Notes under the pieces: model-generated
Database searches by the model: none
What the model saw: only the letters and a program-made list of their open reading frames with translations
Told to the model about the DNA's origin: nothing
Origin: Pseudomonadota bacterium
Lineage (GTDB): Bacteria > Pseudomonadota > Alphaproteobacteria > Reyranellales > Reyranellaceae
Assembly (NCBI GenBank): GCA_023436825.1
Contig: JAEZHS010000269.1
Span: 1 to 20,656 of the forward strand
Direction: 5' to 3'
DNA length: 20,656 nucleotides
Part shown: piece after piece, positions 1 to 7,851 of the stretch
How the letters are laid out: each line of letters opens with the position of its first letter
How positions within the stretch are numbered: position 1 is the first letter of the stretch
Translations under genes and position numbers: made by a program

Positions 1-1
1 G

Positions 2-190
2 GCGCGCCCCACCTTTCCTGACCGCGAGAATCTATCGTTTGAGGCGGACGTGCTCGAAGACGTCGCCGCGCGCGGGCAGCTGGCGGTATACAAGCATGAC
101 GGCTTCTGGCAATGCATGGATACCTACCGCGAATTGCAGCACCTTAATGACCTTTGGGCAAGCGGACATATCCCATGGGCGAAGGTCTAA
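2..190 (+). CDS. rfbF: Glucose-1-phosphate cytidylyltransferase, C-terminal fragment
   Basis: This is the 3' end of a gene cut by the left edge of the window. The open frame begins at base 2 and stops at TAA 188-190, leaving 62 residues. The visible peptide includes NLSFEADVLEDVAARGQLAVY, KHDGFWQCMDTYRE and LNDLWASGHIPWAKV. This is the characteristic C-terminus of RfbF, where the FWQCMDT stretch belongs to the sugar-binding end of the nucleotidyltransferase fold. RfbF makes CDP-glucose from CTP and glucose-1-phosphate in the cytoplasm. The next gene, CDP-glucose 4,6-dehydratase, overlaps its end by 16 nt and uses its product, which supports the call. The N-terminal catalytic half cannot be seen, so its integrity is unknown. 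Confidence 0.9.
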   Translation, partial: ARPTFPDRENLSFEADVLEDVAARGQLAVYKHDGFWQCMDTYRELQHLNDLWASGHIPWAKV

Positions 191-1266
191 GTGGCTCGCC
201 CGCCCCGCTGGATCCCGCGTTCTGGCGAGGGCGGCGGATATTCCTGACCGGCCACACTGGCTTCATTGGTGGCTGGATGGCGAGCGTGCTTCATCACTTC
301 GGCGCCGAAATATATGGCTGTGCCCTTTCGCCGCCGACGAAGCCATCCTTTTTTGCTCTGGCCGGTTTGGAACATCGACTGGTCAATACCATCGCCGATG
401 TGCGTGATCGTGCCGCGCTGAAACGCGCCTATGTAGCGGCTCAACCCGATATCGTCGTCCACCTTGCCGCACAGCCGCTGGTCAGCGTGGGCTACGCCAA
501 TCCCGTTGAGACTTTCGAAACCAATATCATGGGGACGGTCAATCTGCTCGATTGCGTGCGCGAACAAGGCTGCGAGGCAGTCGTCGTGATGACGTCGGAC
601 AAGGTCTATGACAACCCGGGTGCAGACAATCGGGAAGACGACCGGCTTGGCGCTCGTGATCCCTATGGCGGAAGCAAGGTCTGCTGTGAGATTGCCGCCG
701 AGGTCTATGCGCGTTCGTTTCTGGACAAGGCCAAAGTACCGCTTGCGACGGTGCGCGCCGGCAACGTCATCGGCGGCGGCGACTGGGCCGCAGACCGCCT
801 GATCCCGGATGCAGTCAGGGCCTTCCATGCGGGCCGGCCTCTGTCGGTGCGGTTCCCTGATGCCGCGCGTCCCTGGCAGCATGTGCTTGACGCTGTTCAC
901 GGCATTCTTCTTGTAGGGCAGCGAACCGCCAGCAGTCCGCCGGCGCCAGTCGCCTGGAATATCGGTCCACCGGCTGGCCGGACGATGACTGTCGGCGAGG
1001 TCGCAGCACTTGCAGCTTCGGTGTGGGGCGACGGCGCACGTGTCGCACACGACGGCCTTCAGAGCTTTCCTGAGGCCAAGACCCTTGCCCTGGATTCCCG
1101 TCGCATCCGGCACGAACTCGGCTATGTCGAGTCGTGGGACTTGCCGCATGTCATCAAGCGCACGATGAAGTGGTACCGGAAAGCCCTGGGTGGCGCCGAT
1201 GCCTGGACATTGTCGCAACGCCAAATCGATGATTATTTGGCGGACGCTGCCAGGACTTGCCCTTGA
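175..1266 (+). CDS. rfbG: CDP-glucose 4,6-dehydratase
   Basis: A 363-residue extended SDR enzyme that converts CDP-D-glucose to CDP-4-keto-6-deoxy-D-glucose with bound NAD. The Rossmann motif TGHTGFIGG places glycines near residues 26, 29 and 32. The dehydratase signature VMTSDKVYDN (about 139-148) carries the Thr/Asp/Lys found in this subfamily, and the DPYGGSK stretch supplies Tyr164 and Lys168 of YxxxK. EDDRLGARDPYGGSK is typical of RfbG rather than of dTDP-glucose dehydratase (RmlB). I chose ATG 175; a TTG at 154 in the same frame would add seven residues deep inside rfbF and is less likely. The TGA at 1264-1266 overlaps the following TTG start. Length and motifs look intact. Confidence 0.93.
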   Translation: MGEGLSGSPAPLDPAFWRGRRIFLTGHTGFIGGWMASVLHHFGAEIYGCALSPPTKPSFFALAGLEHRLVNTIADVRDRAALKRAYVAAQPDIVVHLAAQPLVSVGYANPVETFETNIMGTVNLLDCVREQGCEAVVVMTSDKVYDNPGADNREDDRLGARDPYGGSKVCCEIAAEVYARSFLDKAKVPLATVRAGNVIGGGDWAADRLIPDAVRAFHAGRPLSVRFPDAARPWQHVLDAVHGILLVGQRTASSPPAPVAWNIGPPAGRTMTVGEVAALAASVWGDGARVAHDGLQSFPEAKTLALDSRRIRHELGYVESWDLPHVIKRTMKWYRKALGGADAWTLSQRQIDDYLADAARTCP

Positions 1267-2540
1267 AGACTCGTCGCGTGGCCGCGGCCAAACTCTTCCA
1301 CAAGGTGTCCTCGTGCCGCGTCTGTAGTCACGTCATCGAGGATGTCCTCGGCTACGGCGACATGCCGCTGGCTAACGATCTCGCAGCCGACGCCGCCGCG
1401 GCCGCTGCGCAGGAACGATTCCCGCTGACCTTGGCGATCTGTCCGCAATGCAGCCTGGCCCAACTGCGCGAAACCGTCGATCCGGAGCGGCTGTTTCGCG
1501 ACTACGTGTATTTGTCTTCGAATTCGCCCAGCTTCGTCGAGCACGCAGGAGCGCTCACCAAGCGACTTGTGCTGGAGCGTGGTCTTGGCGCCGCCAACCT
1601 CGTCGTTGAGATCGCGAGCAACGACGGCTACCTGCTGCAGCACTATGTCGGGGCCGGCGTGCCAGTCCTGGGCATAGAGCCTGCAAGAAACATTGCAGCC
1701 ATCGCCCGCGCTCGAGGCGTCGACACGGTGAATGAGTTCTTTTCGTCGGCACTGGCACGTCGTCTCGCTGCCGACGGCAGGGGCGCCGATGTCATTCACG
1801 CCAACAACGTGCTGGCTCACGTCGCTTGCCTGACCGATGTCGTCGCGGGCATTGCCGCGCTGCTCAAGCCGGACGGCATTGCCGTCGTCGAGGTGCCATA
1901 CCTGTTCGATTTCCTCGACCGACTGGAATTCGATACGGTCTATCATGAGCATCTCTGCTACTTCGCTCTGACGCCGCTGGTCCGGCTGTTCGCCGACAGC
2001 CGCCTGCAGATATGCGATGCCGAGCGTATCCCAGTGCATGGCGGTTCGCTGCGTGTGTTTGCGCGCCATGCCCAAAATGTCCCGCCGTCGCCTTCAGTCG
2101 CCGCCATATTGGCCGACGAGCAGCGCCGGGGCGTCGCCGACATCGCCACCTACCGGCGCTTTGCCGACAAGGTGCGTGCATTTGCGACGGTCTTTCGCGA
2201 CTTCGTGAGGGACCTTCGGGGCAAAGGCCATTCGGTGGCCGCCTACGGCGCTTCGGCCAAGGGCGCAACGCTCGTCAACTACTGTGGCATCGGCTCCGAC
2301 CTCCTGGACTTCGTCGCCGACGTCAGCGCCCTCAAACAAGGGCGAGTGATGCCGGGCGTCGGCATCCCCATTGTCGCGCCTTCGGAATTGCTGACCCGCC
2401 GCCCGGACTACGTCGTACTGCTGGCCTGGAACTTCGCCGATGAAATCGTGCGACAGCAGGCAGACTACCTGCGCGCCGGCGGTCGCTTCGTCGTGCCGGT
2501 GCCCTATCCGCACGTCATAGCTGGCGGCTCGCCATCATGA
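1263..2540 (+). CDS. Sugar C-methyltransferase (TylC3/TcaB9 type), SAM-dependent
   Basis: About 425 residues with the three-part architecture of sugar C-methyltransferases. The N-terminal zinc-binding domain has CxxC pairs near residues 18/21 (CRVC) and 60/63 (CPQC). A class I SAM fold carries VVEIASNDG near 115-123. A C-terminal Rossmann-like domain carries YGASAKG. The active-site stretch VYHEHLCYF (about 226-234) has the Tyr and His that in TcaB9-type C-3 methyltransferases lie at the reaction centre, and the later VHGGSLRVF is also typical. Start: TTG 1263 follows AGGA by 7 nt and overlaps the rfbG stop as TTGA; TTG 1257 and GTG 1278 are alternatives. In this context the likely substrate is CDP-4-keto-6-deoxyglucose or its 3-epimer, methylated at C-3. 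The CDP specificity is inferred from the neighbours. Confidence 0.85.
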   Translation: MKTRRVAAAKLFHKVSSCRVCSHVIEDVLGYGDMPLANDLAADAAAAAAQERFPLTLAICPQCSLAQLRETVDPERLFRDYVYLSSNSPSFVEHAGALTKRLVLERGLGAANLVVEIASNDGYLLQHYVGAGVPVLGIEPARNIAAIARARGVDTVNEFFSSALARRLAADGRGADVIHANNVLAHVACLTDVVAGIAALLKPDGIAVVEVPYLFDFLDRLEFDTVYHEHLCYFALTPLVRLFADSRLQICDAERIPVHGGSLRVFARHAQNVPPSPSVAAILADEQRRGVADIATYRRFADKVRAFATVFRDFVRDLRGKGHSVAAYGASAKGATLVNYCGIGSDLLDFVADVSALKQGRVMPGVGIPIVAPSELLTRRPDYVVLLAWNFADEIVRQQADYLRAGGRFVVPVPYPHVIAGGSPS

Positions 2541-3082
2541 TCTTCACCAAGACCGATCTTGCCGGAGTCTTCATCATCGACATCGAACGCAAGGAGGACC
2601 CGCGCGGATTCTTTGCGCGCGTCGCCTGTGTTGATGAGTTCGCTGCTCATGGCTTGTCGTTTCAGCCGGTTCAAGCCAGCATCGCATGGAACATCCGGCG
2701 CGCCACAGTGCGCGGCCTGCATTACCAGGCGCCGCCACATGCCGAGGCCAAGATCGTGCGCTGCACGGCAGGAGCGATCTACGACGTCCTGCTCGACATG
2801 CGCAAGGTGTCGTCGACCTACGGCCGTTGGATCGGCGTTGAGCTCAGTGCCGCCAACAGGCGCAGTTTGTTCGTTCCCGAGGGTATTGCACACGGCTACC
2901 AAACGTTGGTGAATGACACCGAGGTCTACTACCAGATGACAACCCGCTACCATCCGGAAGCCGCGAGGGGCGTCCGCTGGGATGATCCGATGCTCGGCAT
3001 CGACTGGCCGTTTCCCACGATCGCCATCGTCTCGGACGCCGACAGGGCCCGGCCAACCTTTGCTGCGGCAACGGCCGACTAG
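2537..3082 (+). CDS. RmlC-like nucleotide-sugar 3,5-epimerase (cupin)
   Basis: A 181-residue single-domain cupin of normal RmlC length. Family motifs run in order: DPRGFFAR (21-28), TVRGLHYQ with the catalytic His62, AKIVRC with Lys72, STYGRW, VPEGIAHGYQTL with His119, VYYQMT with the acid Tyr at 131/132, and WDDPMLGIDWP. RmlC enzymes epimerise C-3 and/or C-5 of 4-keto-6-deoxy sugar nucleotides. Homologues often act at only one carbon, for example after C-methylation in the vancosamine and mycarose pathways. The start ATG 2537 overlaps the preceding TGA as ATGA, indicating translational coupling. Because the upstream genes make a CDP sugar and no rmlA/rmlB is present, a CDP-linked 3-C-methyl-4-keto sugar is a likelier substrate than dTDP-4-keto-rhamnose. 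Which carbon is inverted is not decidable here. Confidence 0.85.
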   Translation: MIFTKTDLAGVFIIDIERKEDPRGFFARVACVDEFAAHGLSFQPVQASIAWNIRRATVRGLHYQAPPHAEAKIVRCTAGAIYDVLLDMRKVSSTYGRWIGVELSAANRRSLFVPEGIAHGYQTLVNDTEVYYQMTTRYHPEAARGVRWDDPMLGIDWPFPTIAIVSDADRARPTFAAATAD

Positions 3083-3101
3083 CGTCCCGGGGGATGAAAT
3101 T

Positions 3102-3998
3102 TTGCGAGTTCTGGTGACAGGTGCCTCCGGTTTCATCGGAAGATGGGCAGTGAAAGGCCTGGTCGACCGAGGCGCGCAAGTTCACGCCTTGTCGCTGCGG
3201 TCACATGCTTGGGCGCCGCAAGTGGTGGTGCATGAAGGAAACTTGCTGGACCCCCAATACGTCCGTCAGCTCCTGGACAATGTCAGGCCCGATACGATTC
3301 TCCACGCTGCGTGGAATGTAGAACACGGTAAGTTCTGGACCGCCCCTGAGAATGTTGATTGGGCCGGCGCAACGCTCACGCTGGCGCGGGCGGCGCTGGA
3401 TTTGGGCGTCAGGCGTTTCGTCGGCGTCGGGACCTGTTTCGAGTATCGCTGGCCAGAAAACGCCAATTGCGATGAGGTTGCCACCGCGATCGATCCGACC
3501 ACCCTCTACGCGGTCGCAAAGGACGCTGCGCGTCGGGTGGTGGAAGCACTGGACGGCTTGTCATTTGCCTGGGCGCGGTTGTTCTACCTGTACGGACCGT
3601 TCGAGGACGAGAGACGTCTGGTGGCGTCAGTCGCCCGCGGTCTTGCGCGCAACGAGCCCGTGTTGTTGACGCAGGGTCTGGCCGTTCGCGATTTCCTGGA
3701 CGCGCGCGACGCCGGAGAGGCCCTTGCGGCTCTCGCCCTTTCCGCCGTTTGCGGCCCTGTCAACATAGCCAGCGGAGTCGGCGAAAGCATCGCCTCGATC
3801 GCCTACCGATTGGGCAGGATTTCAGGCCGATCACACCTTCTCCGCCTTGGGGCTCTTCCCGGCCGCACAGATGAACCGCCACGCATAGTTGCTGAGGTAA
3901 ACCGATTGAGATCTGAAGTTGGGTTCGAGCCTACGCGGTCACTCGAACGTGGACTGGCCGACGCCTATTCGTGGTGGTGCGCTCGGACAATCACTTAA
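3102..3998 (+). CDS. NAD(P)-dependent SDR, probable nucleotide-sugar 4-ketoreductase
   Basis: A 298-residue extended SDR protein. The N-terminal MRVLVTGASGFIG gives the GxxGxxG cofactor motif at residues 7, 10 and 13. The catalytic residues fit Thr111 (GTCFEY), Tyr136 and Lys140 (YAVAK). The YLYGPFEDERR stretch is typical of the sugar-nucleotide SDR branch. The start is TTG 3102, preceded by a strong GGGGGA Shine-Dalgarno 7 nt upstream; an in-frame extension upstream lacks SDR sequence and overlaps the epimerase gene. Spacing to the epimerase stop is 19 nt, so it closes the five-gene unit. A 4-keto reduction ending the CDP-3-C-methyl-6-deoxyhexose pathway is the natural role by position. An epimerase role is possible, since SDR sequence alone does not separate the two. 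Confidence 0.8.
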   Translation: MRVLVTGASGFIGRWAVKGLVDRGAQVHALSLRSHAWAPQVVVHEGNLLDPQYVRQLLDNVRPDTILHAAWNVEHGKFWTAPENVDWAGATLTLARAALDLGVRRFVGVGTCFEYRWPENANCDEVATAIDPTTLYAVAKDAARRVVEALDGLSFAWARLFYLYGPFEDERRLVASVARGLARNEPVLLTQGLAVRDFLDARDAGEALAALALSAVCGPVNIASGVGESIASIAYRLGRISGRSHLLRLGALPGRTDEPPRIVAEVNRLRSEVGFEPTRSLERGLADAYSWWCARTIT

Positions 3999-4033
3999 AG
4001 TCGGCACCCCAGGCTACACCTAATCAACCGGTC

Positions 4034-6697
4034 TCAGTCAGCCGGATGTTGTTGCCGCGAATCTGCGGTGAGACATTTCCCAGCCCGACCCGATGCGCTA
4101 CCGACTGAACAGAGGTAGTCGTCCAACGCAGCTTCGACACGGGCGATCTCGTCGTTGCTGATCGAGATCTCGGACTTTGGCTCGGCGTTGAGAACGGCGT
4201 TGCGCCAAATATAGGAGTGCCCGGGTACTGCCGATAAATGCACTGCGTCGTCCGGCTCAATGGTCGGCTTGCGGTGCACAAGCTTTCCCCCTGTAGGAAG
4301 CTCGGTGGAGTCGTCGATGAGCACTTCTGCCGCACGATTTATGATTCCCGTGTCAACCTCGCGACCGAAGTAGCTCGCGTGGATGACATCAATAGTGTGT
4401 GCGAGTCGGTCCTTGCGCCTTCTCGCACCCCCCTTCTCCCTCAACCGCAGCAGCAGGCGGACCAATCCGTCGCGGTATTGACCATAGGCGTGAAAAAACG
4501 CCGCCGAGTCGTTGATAAATGCGAACAAGGGATGGGCCCGGGACGACGGTTCAAAGGACACTTCTTCGCCGAGCAAGGTATGTATCATCGGCAGACGGGC
4601 TAACTTGCCCAGCAAAGCCATCGTGGCGCAGATTGCCAACTCTTGAAACAACCCTGCTTTCGCGGCTTTGGAAGCTTTGGTTGCACGAATATAGGCGTCG
4701 GTGCGGAAGACGGCCCAGAAGAAATTCTGATAGCGACGTACGAGTTCGAATAACCGCTGCAAGGGTGTCGATTGGTCAATGCTGGGTATGAACCAATGCA
4801 CGCTGTGGATGTCGAGTTGGGTTTCGCTGGCGCTATAGCGCAACACATAACCTTGGGCCGCAACGTAGTCAGGATTACGTTGAAGATAGTCGAGACACGC
4901 GTCGATCGTATGCGGAAAGCTCACGTCGTCGTCGGGCACCGTCGCGACATAGGGTGTGGTCACCAAGCGTGCAACCCTCGCGAGCTTTGTGCCCAGGTCT
5001 GTTCTCGGGTGAAAGCGACGGTACTCAGTTCGGCCGGTGCAAGCCTTCCTGAGTTCTTCGTCGATTACATCGCTTGAATCGGCCACGATGACGCGATGAC
5101 AGACGGCAGAGGCCTCGAGAAACCGAAGCTGGGCCTTGGCCAAATCCGGCCGATTGTGGGTCGGCAGGATGATGGTGAGTACGGAACCTTCGACTGCGGA
5201 GTTGCCGTTCGGCGGTAGCAGACCACTCTTGAGTAGAGCGGTGACTTCGCGACTGTCTGCAACGACATCGCGATAGGAAGTCCAGCCTTTCAAGCGGCAC
5301 GGGAGAATCTGCGCCCGAGCAAACAGTCTTCTCTGCACGGGATAGCTGTTGTCATGGGCGCGCAGCAAGTCGCCGTAGTCGAAGGGTCGACCCGTGGTTT
5401 CATAGAGCCGATCGGCAGCAGTGAAGTTGTTCACATAGGCTTCACGCGGATCCTCAATGATCTTGATGTGACCCGCGCCGGCGAAAATCCGCGGAAGCAT
5501 CCCGTGATCGATATTGGCGTAATGCTTGCGCCTATAGCGAGCCAGTCCCGATGCCGTCGTGAACAACGGATGGATGAAGACCGAATGGATCTCAAGGCCA
5601 CCTTCTATAGGCCAGAAAACCTCGCGCGGATGTTTGCCGAAATCCTGATTCTCAGCCGCGACTACTTGGGAGGTGAAGTAATGGTGCGCGTGCTCGGCGG
5701 CAAGAGTTGCTAGATTCTCCGTCGAGATCGTGATCGGACCTTCGGCGTCAAACATCGCATCGATCGCTGGAAGGAACGTCTCGGTGTTGGCAACAAGGTT
5801 TCCGCCACCGCAACACTCGTACCCTTGGTGACGATAGCTCGCCATATTCTTCAGCGAGCCGTCCGCGACGATTGAATCGACGGGAATCATGAACAGGTGG
5901 CTGGCGGCTCCTTGAGCAAAGAAGATCGAGCAGTGATCCAGCATCCCGTATAGAACATAGAAGTTACGCACCAGATGACCACTGGTCAGGATCGCCGTGA
6001 GTTCGTCCGCGACGATGGTGAACTCGACATCGCCGAGCTCTTCAAGCTTGGGAAACAACGGGTGGCTGCGTATCTGCTGCGCGCCAGCCGCGTCTGTGAC
6101 GATGCTGAACACCACCGTCCCCTGAGCAGCGAGCGCGGTGAGATTGCCGGCCGACAGCATCGAGCGAATGTTGTAGCGCAGGAAGTTCCCGACATACACC
6201 TCACCCCAGACGATGCATCCCAGCATGAATATGTCGTGGTCGGGGTGCTCGGCGCGATACGCCTCGCCGCGTTTGCGGCAAGCGGCATACTCGCGTCCGC
6301 AAAAGTCGAGGAATGTCTTTACTTCGGCCTTGAGCGGCAAGTCGTACTGCTTAACCAGATGGACGAGCTCATCGAACAGACCGAGGCGCAGCAAGTTGAC
6401 CCACAAGCGGTCCAGCGCTCCAACATCGACGGCTGTTCCCTCGTAGACCATCGTATTGCTGCGGATGATCTCGCTCAGTTCGGACAGCCGGATCTCGATC
6501 AGCCCGAAGCATCCGTAATGGACTTCCAACGCCAAAAGGTCGTCGGTATGGTTTAACAAGTCGCGCAGGCTCGGAGCTGCAGGTAATGTTGTTCGGCCCT
6601 CCAACCTCCTCCGGAAATCCAACCGTCTTGCCTTGAGGGGCAGCCAAAGCGTCTGAGCAAGCTTGCTCAGCCTTTCACGCAAAAAACGTTTCACCAA
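4034..6697 (-). CDS. Two-domain protein: uncharacterised domain fused to TIGR00180-type glycosyltransferase
   Basis: An 887-residue protein. Residues about 155-430 form a domain I do not recognise by name, clearly shared with the 524-aa protein encoded at 10403-11977: VWGE (163-166), a LS-NL stretch, PLF-LE (213-219), D274 then DG at 279-280, and an HP pair at 376-377. Residues about 505-730 are a GT-A-like glycosyltransferase of the TIGR00180 kind, with LTIILPTHNRPDLAK, VIVADSSD and the metal-binding triple Asp VPDDD (589-591). The first 150 residues are unassigned, with no signal peptide or membrane helix. Start: TTG 6697, or GTG 6694, which sits 7 nt after AAAGG. It lies 37 nt after the aminotransferase on the same strand. 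Base composition looks more A/T-rich than its flanks, suggesting separate acquisition. It probably transfers a sugar during polysaccharide assembly; donor and acceptor are unknown. Confidence 0.75.
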   Translation of the reverse strand: MVKRFLRERLSKLAQTLWLPLKARRLDFRRRLEGRTTLPAAPSLRDLLNHTDDLLALEVHYGCFGLIEIRLSELSEIIRSNTMVYEGTAVDVGALDRLWVNLLRLGLFDELVHLVKQYDLPLKAEVKTFLDFCGREYAACRKRGEAYRAEHPDHDIFMLGCIVWGEVYVGNFLRYNIRSMLSAGNLTALAAQGTVVFSIVTDAAGAQQIRSHPLFPKLEELGDVEFTIVADELTAILTSGHLVRNFYVLYGMLDHCSIFFAQGAASHLFMIPVDSIVADGSLKNMASYRHQGYECCGGGNLVANTETFLPAIDAMFDAEGPITISTENLATLAAEHAHHYFTSQVVAAENQDFGKHPREVFWPIEGGLEIHSVFIHPLFTTASGLARYRRKHYANIDHGMLPRIFAGAGHIKIIEDPREAYVNNFTAADRLYETTGRPFDYGDLLRAHDNSYPVQRRLFARAQILPCRLKGWTSYRDVVADSREVTALLKSGLLPPNGNSAVEGSVLTIILPTHNRPDLAKAQLRFLEASAVCHRVIVADSSDVIDEELRKACTGRTEYRRFHPRTDLGTKLARVARLVTTPYVATVPDDDVSFPHTIDACLDYLQRNPDYVAAQGYVLRYSASETQLDIHSVHWFIPSIDQSTPLQRLFELVRRYQNFFWAVFRTDAYIRATKASKAAKAGLFQELAICATMALLGKLARLPMIHTLLGEEVSFEPSSRAHPLFAFINDSAAFFHAYGQYRDGLVRLLLRLREKGGARRRKDRLAHTIDVIHASYFGREVDTGIINRAAEVLIDDSTELPTGGKLVHRKPTIEPDDAVHLSAVPGHSYIWRNAVLNAEPKSEISISNDEIARVEAALDDYLCSVGSASGRAGKCLTADSRQQHPAD

Positions 6698-6734
6698 CTA
6701 GCCTTTCAATCCTGACGTAGGGCTGCACAGACGC

Positions 6735-7850
6735 CTAGTACGTGTCAAGAAACGCCATCGCCTCCCTGGCCACAGTCTCGACATCGGCCTGGCTCATGTA
6801 CTGGTTCACCGGCAGCGTCAGGATTCGGTCGGCCTGGCGCTCGGCCACTGGGAAATCGCCCATCTTGTGCCCGAGCGCCTTGGCGGCGGGCTGCAGATGG
6901 ATCGGCACCGGATAGTGAATCGCGGTCTTGATGCCGATGCTCTTCAGGTGGGCCTGCAGTTGGTCGCGCTTGTCGATCTGGATTACGAAAGTGTGGAAGG
7001 TGTTGAACTCCTCGTTGCGGCAGGGCGGCACGTACATCCGCTCGTGATGCAGGAGCTTCTGGTAGAGCGCGGCGTTGGCCCGCCGCTTGGTGATGATGTC
7101 GGGCAGCTTGTCGAGGCGATAGTTCAGGACCGCCGCCTGCAGCGTGTCCATGCGCGAGACCATGCCCCATTCCTCGATGGTCGCCCGGTCAGCCATGCCG
7201 TGCGCGCGCAGACGGCGCATGCGCTCTGCCGCCGCCTTGTCGTTGGTGGTGACGAAGCCGCCGTCGCCGAGCGCATTCAGGTTCTTCAGCGGATGGGCGG
7301 AGAAGCAGCCGAAGTGCCCGATCGAGCCCGCGAGCTTGCCCTTGTACATCGAGCAGATCGCCTGTGCCGCGTCCTCGATCACGACGAGGCCGTGCCGGTT
7401 GGCGAGATCCATGATCTCGTCCATCTGGCAGATGCGGCCGGTGAGATGGACCGGCATGATCGCCTTGGTCCGCGGCGTGATCGCCTTGGCGACCTTCTCG
7501 GGGTCGATGTTCTGGTCGGCCAGGACATCGGCGAAGACCGGCCTGGCGCCCAGCTGGATGATGGTGGCGGTCGAGGCCACGAAGGAGTTGGGCGGCGTGA
7601 TGACCTCGTCGCCCTCGCCGACGCCTGCAATCTTCATGGCCAGCAGCAGCGCATCCGTGCCCGAGTTGAGGGCGACGGCCTCGGCCGTGCCGCAATATTC
7701 GGCCAGCCGCTTCTCCAGCGCCGCGAGGTCGTCATGCGTACCGACGAAGGAGCCCTTCAGCACGACCTGCTCGAAGATGCGCTTCAGGTCCTCGAGCTGA
7801 TCCCTGCCCTGGGCGGGGAGATTGACGTAGGGAATGTCATGCTTCGCCAT
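6735..7850 (-). CDS. DegT/DnrJ/EryC1/StrS family aminotransferase (second of tandem pair)
   Basis: A 371-residue PLP-dependent sugar aminotransferase of normal family length. Visible landmarks are LNSGTDALLLAM near the phosphate-binding region, ITPPNSFVASTATI, VIEDAAQ with the PLP-nitrogen Asp near 160, and SAHPLKNLNALGDGG with the Schiff-base Lys near 189. The C-terminal IHYPVPIHLQPA is also typical. Enzymes of this class aminate keto groups of nucleotide sugars using glutamate or glutamine as donor. I chose ATG 7850, one base after the stop of the upstream aminotransferase and with GGGG 6 nt before it; ATG 7862 lies inside that gene. Lys rather than His at the catalytic site argues for transamination, not RfbH-type 3-dehydration. 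Substrate and position of amination are not determinable. Confidence 0.88.
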   Translation of the reverse strand: MAKHDIPYVNLPAQGRDQLEDLKRIFEQVVLKGSFVGTHDDLAALEKRLAEYCGTAEAVALNSGTDALLLAMKIAGVGEGDEVITPPNSFVASTATIIQLGARPVFADVLADQNIDPEKVAKAITPRTKAIMPVHLTGRICQMDEIMDLANRHGLVVIEDAAQAICSMYKGKLAGSIGHFGCFSAHPLKNLNALGDGGFVTTNDKAAAERMRRLRAHGMADRATIEEWGMVSRMDTLQAAVLNYRLDKLPDIITKRRANAALYQKLLHHERMYVPPCRNEEFNTFHTFVIQIDKRDQLQAHLKSIGIKTAIHYPVPIHLQPAAKALGHKMGDFPVAERQADRILTLPVNQYMSQADVETVAREAMAFLDTY

Positions 7851-7851
7851 C

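Noticed and set aside
187..1224. - strand open frame opposite rfbG
   Set aside because: rfbG has intact Rossmann and dehydratase motifs; the antisense product shows none.
2537..3082. Assigning the RmlC-like gene to dTDP-L-rhamnose synthesis
   Set aside because: No rmlA, rmlB or rmlD partner is present, and the gene is translationally coupled to CDP-sugar genes.
3999..4033. Terminator between the convergent SDR and fusion glycosyltransferase genes
   Set aside because: The 35-nt gap has no convincing stem-loop or T-run.
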